Of a stretch of 5,797 nucleotides of DNA, positions 3,713 to 5,797 are shown one piece after another; the first letter of the stretch is position 1, and each line of letters opens with the position of its first letter. The DNA lies in NCBI GenBank assembly GCA_016791285.1, contig JAEUMX010000196.1:1-5797 (forward strand). The letters run 5' to 3'. Source of the stretch: Burkholderiales bacterium. Its GTDB lineage: Bacteria; Pseudomonadota; Gammaproteobacteria; Burkholderiales; JAEUMW01. The position numbers were made by a program, and so were the translations under genes. Under the pieces are notes generated by a model. It was not told where the DNA came from. It did not search any database and saw only the letters and a program-made list of their open reading frames with translations.

Positions 3713-5797
3713 TTGACGACCGACACCTCCGAGCGCGGCCTCGAACGGCTGATCTGCACCGCGCTCACCGGCGATCCCTGCGATCCAGGTTCGGTGCCGC
3801 GTGACACGGTGCAGGAGCGCCCCGCCACACACGGCGCCGGCTGGGTGGGCGGCGAGCCGGGCGACTACGACCGCGAATACTGCGTCGACCTGCGGCAACT
3901 ATCCATCTTCCTGCGCGCGACGCAGCGTAGGGCGGCAGACGCGCTGGACCTGGACCACGACAGCCCGACGCGCCGCAAATTCCTGGCGCGGCTGCAGGGC
4001 GAGATCACGAAGCGCGGCACGATCGACGTGCTGCGCCACGGCGTGAAGCACGGCGCGCTGCACATCGACTGCTTCTACGGCACGCCGACGCCCGGCAACA
4101 CCAAGGCCGAGGCGCTGAACCGCGCCAACCGCTTCAGCGTCACGCGGCAGCTGCGCTACAGCCGCGACGAGACGCAGCGCGCGCTCGACTTGGGCCTGTT
4201 CGTCAACGGCCTGCCGGTCGCGACGTTCGAGCTGAAGAACAGCCTGACCAAACAGACGGTGGAAGACGCCGTACAGCAGTACCGGCGCGACCGCGACCCG
4301 CGTGAGAAGCTCTTCGAGTTCGGGCGCTGCGTCGTGCACTTCGCCCTCGACGAGCACGAGGTGCGCTTCTGCACGCAACTGCAGGGCGCGGGCTCGTGGT
4401 TCCTGCCCTTCAACCAGGGCTGGGACGACGGCGCCGGCAACCCGCCGAACCCGGATGGACTGAAGACCGACTACCTGTGGAGGCGCATCCTCACGCGCGA
4501 TGGGCTCACCGACATCCTGGAGAACTACGCGCAGGTCATCGAATTCAAGGATCCGAAGACAGCCAGGAAGAAGCGGGTGCAGGTCTGGCCGCGCTACCAC
4601 CAGCTCGACGTGGTGCGGCGGCTGTTGGCCGACGCCGCCCAGCACGGCGCGGGCCGGCGCTACCTGATCCAGCACTCGGCCGGCAGCGGCAAGAGCAACT
4701 CGATCGCCTGGCTCGCGCACCAGCTGATCAGCCTGGCGCGTGAAGGGCGGGCGGTGTTCGACTCGATCGTCGTCGTCACCGACCGGCGCATCCTCGACCA
4801 GCAGATCCGCGACACGATCAGACAGTTCGCGCAGGTCGGCGCCACCGTCGGCCATGCCGAGCACTCGGGCGACCTGCGGAGGTTCATCGCCGAAGGAAAG
4901 AAGATCGTCATCACCACGGTGCAGAAGTTCCCGTTCGTACTCGACGAGATCGGAGCCGAGCACCGCGGGCGCCAGTTCGCGATCGTCATCGACGAGGCGC
5001 ATTCGAGCCAGGGCGGGCGCACGTCGGCCGCGGTGTCGATGGCGCTCTCCGCGGCGGGCACCGAGGACGACGACGAGACGCTGGAAGACAGGATCAACCG
5101 GCTGATGGAGGCGAAGAAGCTGCTGCCCAACGCGAGCTACTTCGCCTTCACCGCCACGCCGAAGAACAAAACGCTGGAGATCTTCGGGGAGTCCGATCCG
5201 CAGCCCGATGGCACGGTCAAGCACCGGCCCTTTCACGGCTACACGATGAAGCAGGCGGTGCAGGAGGGCTTCATCCTCGACGTGCTGAAGCACTACACAC
5301 CGATCGACAGCTGGTACAAGCTGGTGAAGACGACCGAAGGCGACCCTGAGTTCGACACCAGACGCGCCCGGAAGAAGCTGCGCCGCTACGTCGAGAGCCA
5401 CGACCACGCGATCCGGCTCAAGGCCGAGATCATGGTCGACCATTTCCACGAGCAGGTGCTTCAGCTTTCCAAGATCGGCGGCGAGGCGCGGGCGATGGTG
5501 GTGACGAGCGGCATCGAGCGCGCGATCCAGTACTTCCACGCGATCCGCGACTATCTGGGCGAGCGCAAGAGCCGCTACAAGGCGATCGTTGCCTTCTCCG
5601 GCGAGCACGACTATGGCGGGGCGAAAGTGACCGAGGCGTCGCTGAACGGCTTCGCTTCGAGCCTGATCGCCGAGCGAATCCAGCAGGACCCGTACCGCTT
5701 CCTCATCTGCGCCGACAAGTTCCAGACCGGCTACGACGAGCCGCTGCTGCACACGATGTATGTCGACAAAGCGCTCGCGGGCATCAAGGCGGTGCAG
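3713..5797 (+). CDS. hsdR: Type I restriction subunit HsdR, N-terminal 695 residues (3' end outside window)
   Basis: ATP-dependent translocase/endonuclease subunit that joins HsdM-HsdS, pulls in unmodified DNA and cuts it at a distance. The start is TTG at 3713, giving (M)TTDTSERGLERLICTAL, which fits the N-terminus of this HsdR family; no in-frame ATG occurs for several hundred codons. The RecB-like nuclease domain comes first, with D159 (LDLGLF), E173 and K175 (TFELKN); the D-to-E spacing of 14 matches the active site of characterised HsdR proteins. Two RecA-like SF2 motor domains follow: Walker A HSAGSGKSN (321-329, K327), TDRR motif, ITTVQKFP, DEAH box (427-430), TATPKNK motif III (480-486), VVTSGIERA, VAFSGEH and motif V FQTGYDEP (670-677). 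The frame stays open to the last base, stopping at GIKAVQ just before motif VI. The C-terminal helical domain that contacts HsdM is missing from view. All visible catalytic residues are intact. It is spaced about 85 bases from the preceding stop, unlike its overlapping neighbours. Confidence 0.96.
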   Translation, partial: MTTDTSERGLERLICTALTGDPCDPGSVPRDTVQERPATHGAGWVGGEPGDYDREYCVDLRQLSIFLRATQRRAADALDLDHDSPTRRKFLARLQGEITKRGTIDVLRHGVKHGALHIDCFYGTPTPGNTKAEALNRANRFSVTRQLRYSRDETQRALDLGLFVNGLPVATFELKNSLTKQTVEDAVQQYRRDRDPREKLFEFGRCVVHFALDEHEVRFCTQLQGAGSWFLPFNQGWDDGAGNPPNPDGLKTDYLWRRILTRDGLTDILENYAQVIEFKDPKTARKKRVQVWPRYHQLDVVRRLLADAAQHGAGRRYLIQHSAGSGKSNSIAWLAHQLISLAREGRAVFDSIVVVTDRRILDQQIRDTIRQFAQVGATVGHAEHSGDLRRFIAEGKKIVITTVQKFPFVLDEIGAEHRGRQFAIVIDEAHSSQGGRTSAAVSMALSAAGTEDDDETLEDRINRLMEAKKLLPNASYFAFTATPKNKTLEIFGESDPQPDGTVKHRPFHGYTMKQAVQEGFILDVLKHYTPIDSWYKLVKTTEGDPEFDTRRARKKLRRYVESHDHAIRLKAEIMVDHFHEQVLQLSKIGGEARAMVVTSGIERAIQYFHAIRDYLGERKSRYKAIVAFSGEHDYGGAKVTEASLNGFASSLIAERIQQDPYRFLICADKFQTGYDEPLLHTMYVDKALAGIKAVQ

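Noticed and set aside
3899..5752. A 617-codon open frame on the minus strand, antisense to hsdR
   Set aside because: Its translation is Arg/Ala/Val/Leu/Asp-rich with no recognisable domain, and it lies wholly opposite a clear HsdR frame with intact motifs. Long antisense frames are common in GC-rich genes with strong third-position GC.

Overview
The window lies inside a type I restriction-modification (R-M) locus, entirely on the + strand, in a high-GC bacterium. GC is about 65-70% in the housekeeping-like parts, and GTG and TTG starts are common. The gene set and codon use suit a proteobacterium (for example a beta- or gammaproteobacterium), but nothing here fixes the taxon. No RNA genes, CRISPR array or intact insertion sequence were seen.

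Layout: (1) 1-583, the 3' end of hsdM, the modification methyltransferase subunit. (2) 580-1740, a complete DUF1016/YhcG-family PDDEXK nuclease gene that is not a core R-M subunit. (3) 1737-3155, hsdS, the specificity subunit, with two target-recognition domains (TRDs), two helical conserved regions and an internal direct repeat. (4) 3152-3628, a short AlbA_2 (Schlafen-type) domain gene whose C-terminal part seems lost, leaving an out-of-family tail. (5) 3629-3712, a non-coding stretch with tandem and inverted repeats. (6) 3713-5797, hsdR, the ATP-dependent restriction/translocation subunit, which starts at TTG and runs off the end of the window just after helicase motif V.

The first four genes are joined by three identical 4-base GTGA start/stop overlaps at 580, 1737 and 3152, so hsdM, the nuclease, hsdS and the AlbA_2 gene look like one translationally coupled operon. 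hsdR is separated by about 85 non-coding bases carrying possible operator-like repeats and has its own strong Shine-Dalgarno. It could therefore be controlled apart from the methyltransferase, although no convincing promoter was found.

Functionally, HsdM2-HsdS would methylate a bipartite target set by the two TRDs, and adding HsdR would give the restriction complex. The embedded DUF1016 nuclease and the AlbA_2 remnant are accessory genes, and their role in this locus is not known from the sequence. The most unusual items are the embedded nuclease, a perfect 11-bp hairpin inside it, the eroded AlbA_2 gene with its scar, and the repeat-rich hsdR leader.
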